Of a DNA stretch of 64,000 nt, positions 37,923 to 49,972 are shown piece by piece. The DNA comes from Brienomyrus brachyistius. Lineage: Eukaryota > Chordata > Actinopteri > Osteoglossiformes > Mormyridae. Both the position numbers and the translations under genes were made by a program. A model generated the notes under the pieces. It was not told the DNA's origin. It did not search any database and saw only the letters and a list, made by a program, of their open reading frames with translations. The number at the start of each line of letters is the position of its first letter. Position 1 is the stretch's first letter. The stretch covers positions 8,609,001 to 8,673,000 of the forward strand of contig NC_064554.1 in NCBI RefSeq assembly GCF_023856365.1. The letters run 5' to 3'.

Positions 37923-40900
37923 GCTGCCATTTTATGTTGCTTGCAGCTCCACTTTTCCTATGATATATTTGTTCACATTAAAGTTAAATGTGATTCAGTT
38001 TCAAGTTAGATATTTCACTTGGCCTGTCTGAATCTAATAAGGCAATTAATTCAACTTTTCCTTTCACAGCATATAATGACTTTAAAGCATATGATAAAAT
38101 AAGTTTTATGCTTTCTGCAGAACTATTACAATTTCTAGAACCTACAACAAAAAAAAATCAAAGAATCCAGATTTGTGAGCGTATGTTCAAGTTCAGAGAA
38201 GAATCCTGAGAAAAATGCACTTATAAGGGTCATGAAGAGCAATAAATGGTAAAATGGTCCTTGATTGAAGGTTAAATATGTCCACAACAGCCAAAGTATA
38301 ATGGAAATATAAAATGAATATTTTGCAGTGAGAATGAGAAACTTTTCAATTTCCATTATTATTAAGTAACGATCACAGCAGATTACAGTGATTTAATTGA
38401 AATCAAAGTCAAGTCACACAGATGTAAACATCGTCAGATTGGAACTGTGAGGATAATTAAAAATCCTAATTAGTTCCTCTACACTGTACTGATAAATGCA
38501 GCACATAGCAAACAGAGGCCCTACCCAGGAAGGGTTTACAGTGTCAAAACATAATAATCCTCACAGATTCAATATGTATTTTTCATGGCGAGTTCTGGCA
38601 GTAAAACAACCCCACATGCTTCTATGGTCGATTGTATTTGGACTTTACACTCCAAATGTCTGATTTAGGAAACGGCAATTTGTACCGAATGACAGAGGTT
38701 CCTGAAAGCATTTAGCAATGAGCTTTCAAGACAAAAACACAAGAGCAGACTCATGCTTCTAAAGAGGTTCACTTTTTGTTTTAATAAGGATGTTGGGCTG
38801 AACATTTTGCCCAAAGCTATCATTGAAGCAGGAAAAATAAAATCCCAATATTCCGCTCGGGTCCAGCCGGGCCGGATTCACAGAGGCAGACGGCAAAAAC
38901 GAAGACGGGAGATGTCTCTCGTCTGTGAAGGTCAGGCGGAGCCGACGCCTCAATCAGCCCGTCCTCCATCATCTGCTTCCTCTCCTCCCCCCGTCCTGCA
39001 TCCCCCCCAGGCTCTCCGTCACCATGGCAGCCCGACAGGACATCAAGGCCCCGCCTTCAGCTCTCGCTCTTTGAATGGGACCTACCAGGGCCTGGAACGG
39101 ATCCAAAGCGGAATGCAAGGAGAGCAAGTGCAGGGCGAAACGAAACATTTACGGTGCCGGTAATAGAGGCGGGGAGCTCCCAGCTCCCAGCGTAACCTTG
39201 AGCCATCGAAAGGCGTGAAAAAGCTGGGAATTTTTTGTATGCACTGGCTGTAAAGAACTATTGTTGCTTTGCTGAATGCAAAAAAACTGAGATTTTGCAT
39301 ATTTCATGCACTATAAGCTCTGCCAGGGTCACGCTTTCTCACAGGGGATTCGTGTGGGTCTGTGAGATCCCTCCCTAATCCGACACTGCGAGACCCGTGT
39401 GACGCCACACTGCTGTGCCCGTGTGGCCGCGTGTCGGGTCGAGAGGCTGATGCGGGAATCTGCAGTGCGGTTACCGGGAACACAGCCCTGGCAACCGGAA
39501 GCCACAAGCGGCAGAGACACTTCGAGCGGTGAGCTGGCCAGAGCTCAGCAGGAAACAGCGCGGCCAGACACGAGGCCAGCAAACGTTTACCGCGAGGACG
39601 CCGGGACCATTAATTACCCTCCGAAAGGCTGGTGTGTGGAGCCTGTCGGATATGCTCCTACGTGATTGTGAAGTGTAAATCACAAGCAATGCTGTGCAGA
39701 CGCCCGCCAGCATGCCCATAGCTCCACAAAGCTGGACTCGAGGGGAAGTAAAGCTGCGTTTTTCAGCCGCCGGTAGGACGTCCTTAAATAAGGTGCGCAG
39801 TGTGACGTGAAGGCAGCGGCCCACCGGATTGGGTCACACCCTCGGAGGATGTGCAGGCTGTCAGGCGGGGACGTTTCCCCCTGTGAAACTGCATCTTAAT
39901 TGCCATCTTCATGTATAAATCCCATCTGTCCTCTTAATATAGTGTATTGTTCTGAAGCCTTTGACCCCCCCTGCCTTATATGGCTGGTTGTAGATGGCGA
40001 TGGGGGAGGGGGGTGTGACTCATCTCTCTCATCCTAATGAGAGCCATTAAGGTATGCGGCCGCCTGCCCCTCACCCTGTACCCACAAGTGACGTGGAAAG
40101 TGGGTTTAACCCGACATAATAGGAGGCTCACAAATTCATACTGCATAAAATCAGAGCCAAAAACAAATGAATTGTCACTTTTATGGGAATATGACAGCAA
40201 CCCCCCCTCCCCCCACCCCGCAATTTATCCTGGCACTTGATATGGCCCAGTTCCAAACTCCTTAAGTAAATTAAGGTACTGCTATTAATGTAACTTCAGT
40301 TTAAACCTGCACATGCCAATGCCTGTAAAAATGAAACTGAATAATGGTGCAGTGGCCGACGTCCATCCCGGGCACTTAGCAGGGCCGCCAAACGCGCCTG
40401 TATTTAATACACTTTGGCGCGACGAGGCCTCATGAACACGCATCTCCAATCTACTGACGCTACCCAGTGATTCATCAGCACCATGCTGCTTGTTTACATC
40501 GGAACAAATGCAGAATAAAGAATCCAGTTATTTTTGTACAGTTATATAACACTTACAATATCAAAAAACCGATGAATAATCACATGCTACACCACTACAA
40601 GATCAAACATGCAAAGTATTTAGCTATTACTGAATATTATACTCCCTTTGCTGATATACTAGAAATGTTCAAGATAAGGTTTAAAACGCCATTTATTCAG
40701 CATCTAAAAGAGATACTAGATTCTTAAAGTGTTTAAGCTGGGATACTGAATGGTAACAGTAGTACTGTTCTGGTCCTGATACTTTGTTAGCAATACTTAT
40801 ATTTTAATCATACTTACTTTGACTGCTGAGAGTCTACCGCTGGCTGCTTTAATAACACAGCATTAACAGGAAGCACCTTGTAATGCTTATTTTCATAACA

Positions 40901-41390
40901 GTTGGCTTCACACAAACAACAATATGCAAGAAGGGAAAAACCAAACTAAAAAAAACTTTTCATTTCACCCTTTCTGGAATGAGAAATTTTGCTCACTTCC
41001 TTCCAAAGGTGAAGATAAAAAAAAATAAAACATTTTCTGTTGACAGGGGAGAGAATATTTGCAGTGACACATCTCAGCAGCCACGGGCTGCTATGTGTCT
41101 ATAGGGGACGTGTTCAGTCAGAAGCGGGAGAGGTCACCCGAGGGGCAGCCTGCAGTCGGGCCGGAAGAGGCGGAATAAACCGGGGACGCGCTATGATTGG
41201 ATTAAAGTGAGACCACAAACCAGGGTAGAAAATGAGGACTAACGATAAAAGTCTCAGTCTCTGAAATTAGACACAAAACTGATACATTCAGCTACAAAAA
41301 ATAAACACCCTGGCAGTGAATCAGAAAAATAATGACAAATGCATAAATAATACATGCAGTTTGAGGCCTAAGACAGACATGGTAGGGTTA
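37923..41390. other. Intergenic sequence, no gene seen
   Basis: AT-rich to 38.7 kb, then a GC-richer stretch at 38.85-39.85 kb with several overlapping 90-136 codon frames on both strands. None shows a recognisable domain or splice context. Nothing else is supported. Confidence 0.45.
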
Positions 41391-42571
41391 TGGAGTGTGA
41401 TGCGGTAGGTGGAGGGGGCTGCCAGGCATAGGGAGTGTGATGCGGTAGGTGGAGGGGGCCGCCAGGCATAGGGAGTGTGATGCGGTAGGTGGAGGGGGTT
41501 GCCAGGCATAGGGAGTGTGATGCGGTAGATGGAGGTGGTTGCCAGGCATAGGGAGTGTGATGCGGTAGATGGAGGTGGTTGCCAGGCATAGGGAGTGTGC
41601 TGCGGTAGGTGGAGGAGGTTGCCAGGCATAGGGAGTGTGATGCGGTAGATGGAGGTGGTTGCCAGGCATAGGGAGTGTGCTGCGGTAGGTGGAGGAGGTT
41701 GCCAGGCATAGGGAGTGTGATGCGGTAGGTGGAGGGGGTTGCCAGGTATAGGGAGTGTGATGCGGTAGGTGGAGGGGGCCGCCAGGCATAGGGAGTGTGC
41801 TGCGATAGGTGGAGGGGGTTGCCAGGCATAGGGAGTGTGACGCGGTAGGTGGAGGGGCTATCAGGCATAGGGAGTGTGATGCGGTAGGTGGAGGGGGTTG
41901 CCAGGCATAGGGAGTGTGCTGCAGTAGGTGGAGGGGGTTGCCAGGCATAGGGAGTGTGATGCGGTAGGTGGACGGGGTTGCCAGGCATAGGGAGTGTGAT
42001 GCGGTAGGTGGAGGGGGCCGCCAGGCATAGGGAGTGTGATGCGGTAGGTGGAGGAGGCCGCCAGGCATGGGGAGTGTGCTGCGGTAGGTGGAGGGGGTTG
42101 CCAGGCATAGGGAGTGTGATGCGGTAGGTGGAGGGGGTTGCCAGGCATAGGGAGTGTGATGCGGTAGGTGGAGGAGGCCGCCAGGCATGGGGAGTGTGAT
42201 GCGGTAGGTGGAGGGGGTTGCCAGGCATAGGGAGTGTGATGCGGTAGGGGGAGGGGGCCGCCAGGCATAGGGAGTGTGCTGCGGTAGGTGGAGGTGGTTG
42301 CCAGGCATAGGGAGTGTGATGCGGTAGGTGGAGGGGGTTGCCAGGCATAGGGAGTGTGATGCGGTAGGTGGAGGGGGTTGCCAGGCATAGGGAGTGTGAT
42401 GCGGTAGGTGGAGGGGGCCGCCAGGCATAGGGAGTGTGCTGCGGTAGGTGGAGGGGGTTGCCAGGCATAGGGAGTGTGATGTGGTAGGTGGAGGGGTTGC
42501 CAGGTATAGGGAGTGTGATGCGGTAGGTGGAGGGGGTTGCCAGGCATAGGGAGTGTGCTGCGGTAGGTGGA
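41391..42571. repeat. 40-bp G-rich minisatellite, about 30 copies
   Basis: Tandem 40-bp units begin GGAGTGTGATGCGGTAGGTG and continue GAGGGGGTTGCCAGGCATAG. Variable sites are GTGATG/GTGCTG, GGGGGTT/GGGGGCC/GGAGGCC/GGTGGTT and CATAG/CATGG/TATAG; one or two units are 1-2 bases short. Minus-strand frames of 407, 346 and 228 codons run through it because the unit has no stop in those frames, each reading a 40-residue period. The array ends about 460 bases past the rus1 stop codon, so it may lie in or just beyond the rus1 3' UTR. Confidence 0.95.
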
Positions 42572-43034
42572 GACGACACTAACATGAACATCAGCTGAAC
42601 GCTTTCACTTTATGTGCCCTTGTAAAATGGCATATGTGTCGTGATATACACGCTGGTCACATACTCGACTGTGGTTCTCAGTATAGCAATTTCAGATGCT
42701 GCCACCTTGTGGACGATCACACACGGTGAAGAATGGAGTCCTTGACTGGAGAGTCAGTCAAGCAAAACTAAGATTAAGATGTCCAATAAGCGGAAACCTG
42801 GAGATGATGGAATACATCCATAAATCAAAGGAAACCCTCAAAAAATATAGGGTGGGGGAGAAGATACAACAACACATGGATCTTTTCATAGTTTTATCTC
42901 GTTATCAAATCAAATGGCACACAGATGATGAGAATGAAGACGGACGACTCCAGGGGAGCTTTCATGATGGGGAGGGGTGTTCATCACCATGGGGTCCCAA
43001 CACGTCACAACACCCCTCCCGTTCTTTCTCGCCT

Positions 43035-44587
43035 TCAATCGCTCTTCTTCCTCCACACCACCCTCCACTCATCCCAGTCCAGGAGCGTGCGGTCTGTCTG
43101 CCAGCCGGCCCCCCGCAGGCCTGAAAGACAGAGGCCCTCCATGCTGATGCGGCTAATGCTAACAGCGACAGCCAGGACACACCGGTCTGCTGTAGAATCA
43201 AAGACACTGACTTCTGAATGCCTGACTCACACCTAAGGAAGCTTAATGGCCTTCATCTGGAGCACTTTGGGGAAGCGCATTAATCCGACTACACGTGACT
43301 GGAGACGAGAGGACAACGGAAGGTTGGAGCCCATTGGTTAGCTGTCCGCTCCTCACTGTACAGTTTAATCAGTCACTTTCATATCGATCTCCATCCTCAG
43401 CTTTTCTCTTTTCCCAACAGTCACTGCAGTTCAGTCACACAGCTGTATTGCATTTGGGTCTTTGGGAATGAACAGCACCTCATCTCCCCCCCCCCACCCC
43501 CCCACCACCAACACAGAGAGGATTCAGGAACTTTATTGCAAGGAATTGATAAAAAATGATCTGACAAACTCTATATCCTCAGGGAAGCAATATCTAGTGT
43601 TGAGAACAATATGCTGTTTGGACGGAGCTATACAGAGGAACCTACCATTAAGGAAGAGTGGAAACATCTGGTCAATGATTTTGTGACTCTCAGAGACCAT
43701 TTCCCAGGGGCCTGAACAGGAGAGACAGGGATGAGTAAAGGGATCGGTGAAAATTAAAATAAATGACATTCCGCAACTTACTTTGCGTCCGAGTGGCTGA
43801 AAGTGCATTTAGAGCTCCCTCTGGTGGACACATTTGGCACGGCATCATGCTGAGGCATAACGCCTGGCTGGCAGCCTTGATTTCCTCGTCTGCTGATGTG
43901 TCTGAGCCCCGGCACACCAGCACACGACCTCGAAAGCATTACGGGGTCACGTTAACAGAGCGGACCTTTAAAGGCTGGGAAGCTAACCTCAAACAGCTCA
44001 GCCAGTCAAAACAAAAGTCGGTTTCTACTAACCATCTCTCATCCCAATGAGGTACGCCTTACTGTTACTCTTCAAAGCAAGACGAAGCTCATCAGGGCTA
44101 CACAGCGAGGAGAAAAAAAATACATCATAAAAACACAACAGTTATACTGCGTTTCTCCGTGTTTCATTGTTAAATACAGACAAAAGGCAAAGCTGCACTG
44201 TAGTTTGCCCTGTGTTTACCACACTGTTTGTTAACATTCCCCCTAAAATGTGCACAGACCAGTTTGGGACTGGTTTGTTTGGCTGTGATTGTGAATCACA
44301 TTCTTTCATTTTTCCTTTGAAGACATGGGTCTGGGAGTGTTACCAACACTGCAGTGGAAAGCAGGACATCAGGTACGTTTGCAAGCCAGAGCACGTTCGA
44401 GTCGTTAAACACGTTCCCTGGGGGGGGGGGGGCGGGGGGGGGCAATGTCCAAGCTGGATGTCCAGAGAATTTTGCAGGAAAAGACACAGACAACAGGACA
44501 GGCAGGAGGGGAAACAGACAAAATGGAGAGAGGATAGGGCACAGGAAACACATGGAGTAGGGAAGAGGCAGAAGGAGAAAGAGAGAC

Positions 44588-44641
<54 letters not shown>

Positions 44642-47600
44642 GGACACAGGAAACAGACTGAACAGGAAAGAAAATGGAGAGAGGAAAGGACACAAGGAAA
44701 CCTGATCCGGAGAGAAGAGACTAAAGAAAGAAGGTGGTACAGGAAACAAACTGAGCAGGAGAAAAAATAGACACAAAAAAATGACAAAGGAAAGAGAAAG
44801 AGCAGGAGAGCAGAGACAGAGGAAGAAAGGACAGCAGGAAGAGCAAGAAAGAAGAGAGACATGGGGAGGGACGGAAAATACACTGAACAGGAGAGAAGAG
44901 AGAGAGGAAGAGAAGAAAGGACACGGGAAACACACTGAGCTGGAAAGAAGAGAGAAGAGGAGGTCGACAGACATACCTGGTGATAAGGTCCCCAAATTTT
45001 ACACCAAGTTTAATGGGGACTCTCCCTCCGAACTCTGGGGGGAAACAGCTGGCAGACAATAAGACACGTCCATTCTTAATAAGGTAGCAAGGAAAACGTA
45101 AAACCGTGAAAAAGACAGACCAAGGAAGACAGGCTCTCTGCTGTTGGCTTCTGATGGGCTGAGAATCCGACCATCATGCAGGTACTGGTGCAGCAGAATG
45201 GAGAGGCGGGCCTCGTTCAGGGTTTCCATGACAATGGACCGGACTGCCTTGTAATTGGCCAGAAGGTGCAGGACAGTGAAGGAGAAGAAGAGGACAAAGG
45301 TCAACCTGGACAAGAGAGAGAACGGTGCTATTAATGTGGCAACACCAAGGCGATCTGTGGCAGTGCTGATGGGTTTAATATGGAGGAAGGTGTCAGCAGG
45401 GGACAGCTCACAGCGCACTGTCGGTGACGAGGGGAATGAGGACCAAGCTGACCAGCAGTCCAGCCAGATTCACCAGCGTCTCCTAAGAGAGAACACAGAC
45501 ATGAAAGATGACATGCTTAGGACAGAAATAACGAGGGAGAACAACGGACTGGGTGAAGGCCTTCCCTTCACGGGGTGATAACATTACAGGTAATTGCATT
45601 AAGCCCTCAAATCATCACTTAGACAGAGGGAACAGCAGTAACAGTCAGCCTACGCTGACGGTGGGAAGCACATAAGGACAAGTGCAGTGAGGGGAGAACA
45701 TCTGCCTGGGGAGCATTTCAGCACCTGGCTGCCATCTTTAGCAGATACGTCGGCCATGTTGTCCCTGCGAGCCTGATGTAAGGTCAGAGCAGCTCTCGTG
45801 GCTCCACCTGCCACTCCAACGATGGACTAAGGGAGACACACATAAAACACACAGATTATTACAATACTTATTGTACTATGTAATCTATATTACAATAGAT
45901 TACATATTACAATAAAGGTCCCACATATGCAGTATATAACTAATCAAATCCCTTATGTACAATATGTAATTAATGAAGTCCCATAAATGCAGTATATAAA
46001 TGAAGAACTCCCATATATATATAGCACATAACCAGGGATTGACATAACTGGTACGCAGGTACGCATTCACCTTTAAAAGCGATACGTGCGGCAATCGATC
46101 GTTGTAACAGCGTGAATGCGTATGTATTTTATGTGTATTTGTGCCGATATGACAAGAAATTATTGTGCATTTTAACCTTTATACGATAATCCATACTTGA
46201 TTTGCGGAGGTTAAAATGCACAGTAATTTCTTGTCAGATCGGCGCGAATGCACATAAAATACATATTTACGCTGCTACATTAATCGATTGCCGCACGTAT
46301 CGCCTTTAAAGGTGAATGCGTACTTGTGTACCAGTTACTTCAATCCCTGCATATAACCAAAGTACTCCTGTGTATATCGTACATAACAAAAGAACTGCCT
46401 TATATACAGCATATAATTAAAAGAGTCCCATACATAAGCACATAATTAGGGTTCAATACATGTTTTGTAGCTTACAATTAAAGAAGTCCCATAAACATAA
46501 TACATAATTAAAGGAGTTCCATGCATATGGTATATAACTAAAGTAGTTCCATAAATAACATTTTAACCTTTAAAATCCCAGCTATGCAGACGATGAAAGT
46601 GAAGCATGCTGGGAAGTTGGGCGCCAAAATCTCCATGAACATGGCGATGTCATTGAGAACGTCGGCCACCAGCCTGAGAAAGAGGCATTGGGAATGGCTG
46701 AATCCCCACCTTCCCAGCACCCTGTCAGGGACACCCTCCAAGCCTTACCTCCATTTCTTGGCATCGCAGTCCAGTTTGCTCCTGGGACGGATGAGCACAA
46801 GGGAAGTGACACGTTAAAGATGACACGCAGCTAAGAGACACGCAGACGTGGCTGGCCGATGGCAACATGCTCACCCTTTGACCCAAGCGAACAGAATTCT
46901 GCCCAACATCCCGGTGCCATCTGAGGGAACCAGTAGGTATACAAGTCAGAACCAAAGGCACCTTCCCTGTGACAGACTGCTCCACCCAACACATGACCCA
47001 TCATCATGAAAACAACATAGAGGAACTATTTCACAGACATTTCTGTTGTGGGTAAAACCAATCATATAACCCAAAAAACTATGCAACAATTTAAATGTAA
47101 ATGCAGTTATACCGCAAAATGTATCGAAAAAATGTATGTTTTTTGTCTGAATTGGTGTGGGATCCTGGGGTGATTAATAAAATGAATGTGCAAATTGTAT
47201 GAAGCAATAATATGGCTAATTTATTACCACTCTATAATACTCCAAACCAGTCACAGGGAATGTGAATATCTTATTAGTATGCTGATAATATGCTGAAAGA
47301 CAAAAGAGGGCAGGACAGAAGTTCCAAACACACCTCTTAGTAACCAGGTAACAGTTGCCGCAGCAACGGTAGCCTCCTGATTGCCTACACCAACACCCCT
47401 TAGTGATGCTTGGGTGGATAGTGTGCCAGACAGGGAGCTGGAGAAAGCCTGTGTGCATGAGAGAGGAGAGGAAACAAGGAAGGACACACACATTATCCTC
47501 ACATGAACACCTACACACTCAAAGAGCCCGAAATCAGGCATCGGGGACCTGAATGTTAATGAGCATTAATTAAGGGTTACCTGTATAGTATCCCAAAACT

Positions 47601-48110
47601 GGTACTGCAGGTAGTCCTCACTGACACTGTCTGGATATCCTTGTGGTAAGAAGACGATCTTAAGTGCAAAGATAAACAGAAGGTTAATCAGGACAGCTGT
47701 GTTTAGAAACCAAGATTACAAAGGAAAGTGTAATGTAGGTCATTCAGGAGTCAGACACGTATATGATACGTTTAACTGTCACTCCGGTGACTGATTAACA
47801 GATATGAAGGAATTAACAGCTCGGTATAATTCGGAGTCTAATCAAAGTGCGAAGAAGCCTAACAATGGCTTGGTTAATGCTTCTGCTGATCTCGAGTGTG
47901 TTATTAACTGGTGTCGGGAATTAGTTACATATTACAAGAAACTTCAGTCGACAGCTACAGACTCACTTTAAACACCCCAAGAAATGACTTGGTGGCTCCC
48001 CCAGCATCCAGCCTTTCCCGCTTCAGCACTCCCTTATTTAATCGGTACGTCCACTTCTCCTGAGAGCCGTATCTTTCCATCACGAATGCCGTTTCTTTTT
48101 TTTGATCCAT
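43035..48110 (-). CDS. rus1: rus1: RUS1 (DUF647, C16orf58-type) membrane protein, complete, 14 coding exons
   Basis: Exons on the minus strand: 48110-47967, 47658-47581, 47448-47334, 46920-46875, 46781-46749, 46673-46568, 45826-45725, 45482-45412, 45305-45121, 45034-44977, 44097-44033, 43928-43782, 43711-43646, 43120-43035. All phases agree and the total is 434 codons including the stop (human 468 residues). Family landmarks in order: FLPQGYPDSVSEDYL, SSLSGTLSTQASLRGVGVGN, DGTGMLGRILFAW, VADVLNDIAMFMEILAP, GGATRAALTLHQARRDNMAD, VSAKDGSQETLVNLAGLLVS, ANYKAVRSIVMETLNEARL, and the C-terminal DWDEWRVVW. The N-terminal 48 residues are lineage-variable. RUS proteins are membrane-associated; plant members act in UV-B/vitamin B6 responses, while the animal role is poorly known. 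The start ATG has A at -3 and G at +4. Donors of introns 6 (GTTAAA) and 9 (GTCTGT) are weak. Confidence 0.95.
44419..44440 (+). repeat. G-rich run in rus1 intron 10
   Basis: About 12 G, a C, then about 8 G, at the left edge of a long purine-rich stretch. Confidence 0.85.
44490..44965 (+). repeat. Purine-rich degenerate repeat with (GAAA)n in rus1 intron 10
   Basis: Almost half a kilobase that is largely A and G on the plus strand. It includes a clean GAAA microsatellite (about 44588-44641) and degenerate copies of a unit resembling GGAAACACACTGAACAGGAA plus AGAAGAGAGAG. It yields minus-strand frames of 112-196 codons rich in Ser, Leu and Phe that are low complexity and not genes. Polypurine tracts of this length can form triplex (H-DNA). 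Confidence 0.85.
45895..46560. repeat. Degenerate AT-rich tandem repeat interrupted by a MITE
   Basis: Loosely repeated blocks of the type CCCATA-AATGCAGTATATAA-CTAA occur on both sides of the hairpin element (about 45895-46032 and 46350-46560), spaced roughly 30-40 bp. All are within rus1 intron 6. Confidence 0.7.
46033..46349. mobile_element. Hairpin-like MITE, about 317 bp, hAT-like ends
   Basis: The left arm begins CAGGGATTGACATAACTGG and the right arm ends CCAGTTACTTCAATCCCTG. The two arms (about 46033-46180 and 46205-46349) are long inverted copies of one another with moderate divergence and a spacer of about 25 bases, giving a foldback structure. It encodes nothing. The flanking 8-mers CACATAAC and CATATAAC differ at one base and could be a hAT-type 8-bp target duplication. 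The surrounding tandem repeat also contains similar 8-mers, so this evidence is weaker than it looks. Confidence 0.8.
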
Positions 48111-48379
48111 ACTTTCGACTCTACATTTATGCATACATGGAAATCGATTTGTAAATCAAACTACATAAAGCGACCGTAATATAAATCGAGAGGATCGATT
48201 AATTAGCTGTATTGAATACAGACCTTTATCTGAATGTTAAACATCTGAATGCATTCGACAATTACGACAATAAATAGATACATTAACACATGCTATAACT
48301 AACTTGTAGCTAATTTAAAATAATAACTTGGTCGTTTACACACGCACATGTTCGTACCAAAACGTTTCCGTGTTTACCT

Positions 48380-48470
48380 CTTACAGCCACGTCAACGCGG
48401 TAATTTTTCGCTTTTCCATTGGCTAAAAAATGCAAGGGCGGGATTAAATTCTATACAGTCATTGGAAGAA
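48380..48470 (-). promoter_or_regulatory. rus1: rus1 promoter: two CCAAT boxes and a GC box
   Basis: In the minus-strand sense, CCAAT boxes lie at 48465-48461 and 48422-48418 (ATTGG on the plus strand) with a GC box (CCCGCCC) at 48442-48436 between them. No TATA box is evident. A CpG-containing leader follows toward 48380, where CTGTAAGAG|GTAAAC could be the donor of a short non-coding first exon. The arrangement is typical of a TATA-less housekeeping promoter. Confidence 0.55.
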
Positions 48471-48634
48471 AAACAGACAGAGCCTGTCTATCCATAGCCA
48501 TTCCCGAGTTAATCACTATTAAAAAAAAACCCAAAAAACTCGCTCACTTCATAAATTAACATAATACAAGAACGGGGAATATGAAAATGAGAAAAAGAGT
48601 CGAGTGAACGAAAGTTGAGTTTTTATTAGCAGCA

Positions 48635-48720
48635 GTCAGGGTCATAAGGTGGTCTGGAGCCTATCCCAGTCAGCGCAGGGTACAAAGCTCAACCGTATAT
48701 TCGTGGGGAGAGGCTGCAGG
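48635..48720. repeat. Fish interspersed repeat fragment (head part)
   Basis: The phrase TGGAGCCTATCCCAGTCAGC with GCAGGGTACAAAG just after it is the head of the same dispersed fish repeat whose tail part is seen at about 3.6 kb. Confidence 0.55.
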
Positions 48721-48959
48721 CTTCCCGCTACGGGATGAACTACCATATGCGCAATTACATCATTATTATTTGGTTTTCATGTAACCCTTTGTTCTCTCCC
48801 ATGAGACATACACATACACACCAGTTAGCCATAGCACTAAAACTACTGAGAGGTGAAGTGAATAACATTGATTATCTTGCTACAATGGCATCTGTCAAAG
48901 GTGCCATTATATTTCACGCAAGTGAACAGACAGTTCTTGAAGCTGAAGTGTTGGAAGCA

Positions 48960-49832
48960 GGAAAAATGGGCAAGCTTAAGGATCTGAGCGACTATAACAA
49001 TGACCAGACTGTGATAGCTAGACGACTTGGGCAGAGCATCTCCAAAACAGCAGATGTTGTGGGGTACTCCCAGTATGCAGTGGTCAGTACCTACCAAAAG
49101 TGGTCCAAGGAAAGCCAACCGGTGAACCGGTAACTAGGTCATGGGTGCCCAAGGCTGTCTGGTCCGATCCCACAGGAGAGCTACTACACAAATTGCTGAA
49201 AAAGTTAATACCGGCTGTGATAGAAAGGTGTCAGAACACACAGTGCATCACAGCTTGCTGTGTATGAGGCTGCACAGCCCCAGACTGGTCAGAGTGCCCA
49301 TGCTGACCTCTGTCCACCACTGAAGGCGCCTACAATGAGCACGTGAGCGTCAGAACTGGACCGTGGAGAAATGGAAGAGGGTGGCCTGGTCTAATGAGTC
49401 ATGTTTTCTGTTAAATCATGTGGCGGGTTCCGTGTGCTTTGATTACTTCTGGGAAACCTTGGATCCTGTCATTCATCTGGATATTACTTTGGCGCACACC
49501 ATCTACCTAAACGTTGTTTAGTACTCCCCTTCTTGGCAACGGTATTCCCCGATGGCAGTGGCCTCTTTCAGCAGGATAATGCACCATGCCACACTGCAGA
49601 AATTATTCAGGAATGGTTTCAGGAACATGAAATGAGCGTCTGAGGGATGTGCCGGACAAAAAAAGTTTGATTCATGGAGGTCCCCCCTCACAACTTACGT
49701 AAAGACATAAAGGATCTGCTGCTAACGTCTTGGTGCCAGATACCACAGGTTATTTTCAGTGGTCTTGTGGAGTTCATGCCTCAATGGATCAAGGTTGTTT
49801 TGGTGGCACAAAGGGGACCTATACCATACTAG
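48960..49832 (+). pseudogene. Decayed Tc1-like transposon (third subfamily)
   Basis: On the plus strand an N-terminal part reads MGKLKDLSDYNNDQ then VIARRLGQSISKTADVVGYS (helix-turn-helix region). It is followed by many stops and frameshifts, then LFQQDNAPCHTAEIIQEWF (second catalytic aspartate, near 49574) and a tail ending PQWIKVVLVAQRGPIPY with a stop at 49830-49832. The third acidic-residue block is lost. This is a long-dead copy in which no frame longer than about 60 codons survives after the first part. Confidence 0.8.
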
Positions 49833-49839
49833 GCAGGGG

Positions 49840-49972
49840 GTCTCAATGTTAAGGCTCATCGGTCTTGCTCATGGGCCCGATGATGATGTAATCTCTCTGC
49901 TGGCCAAGGGATTAAAACCAATGACCTTCCAGTCTCAGGCAGTCCCCTAACCCACAGAGCTGCACACCACCT
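49840..49972 (-). mobile_element. tRNA-derived SINE
   Basis: In the minus-strand sense it starts GGTGGTGTGCAGCTCTGTGG, with an A-box-like segment, then GGTCATTGGTTTTAATCCC, which fits a Pol III B box. It continues with the GGGCCCATGAGCAAGACC block typical of teleost tRNA-type SINEs. It lies immediately after the Tc1-like transposase stop codon, so the SINE probably inserted into the 3' part of that element. I see no clean A-tail. Confidence 0.7.

Noticed and set aside
38753..39824. Overlapping 90-136 codon frames in a GC-richer stretch
   Set aside because: Frames on both strands overlap each other, show no domain, and have no splice partners.
41368..42591. 407-codon minus-strand open frame
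   Set aside because: It is a translation of the 40-bp minisatellite; two other frames are open for 228-346 codons over the same bases.
44296..44995. Minus-strand frames of 112-196 codons rich in Ser, Leu and Phe
   Set aside because: Low-complexity translation of a purine-rich repeat and (GAAA)n inside rus1 intron 10.
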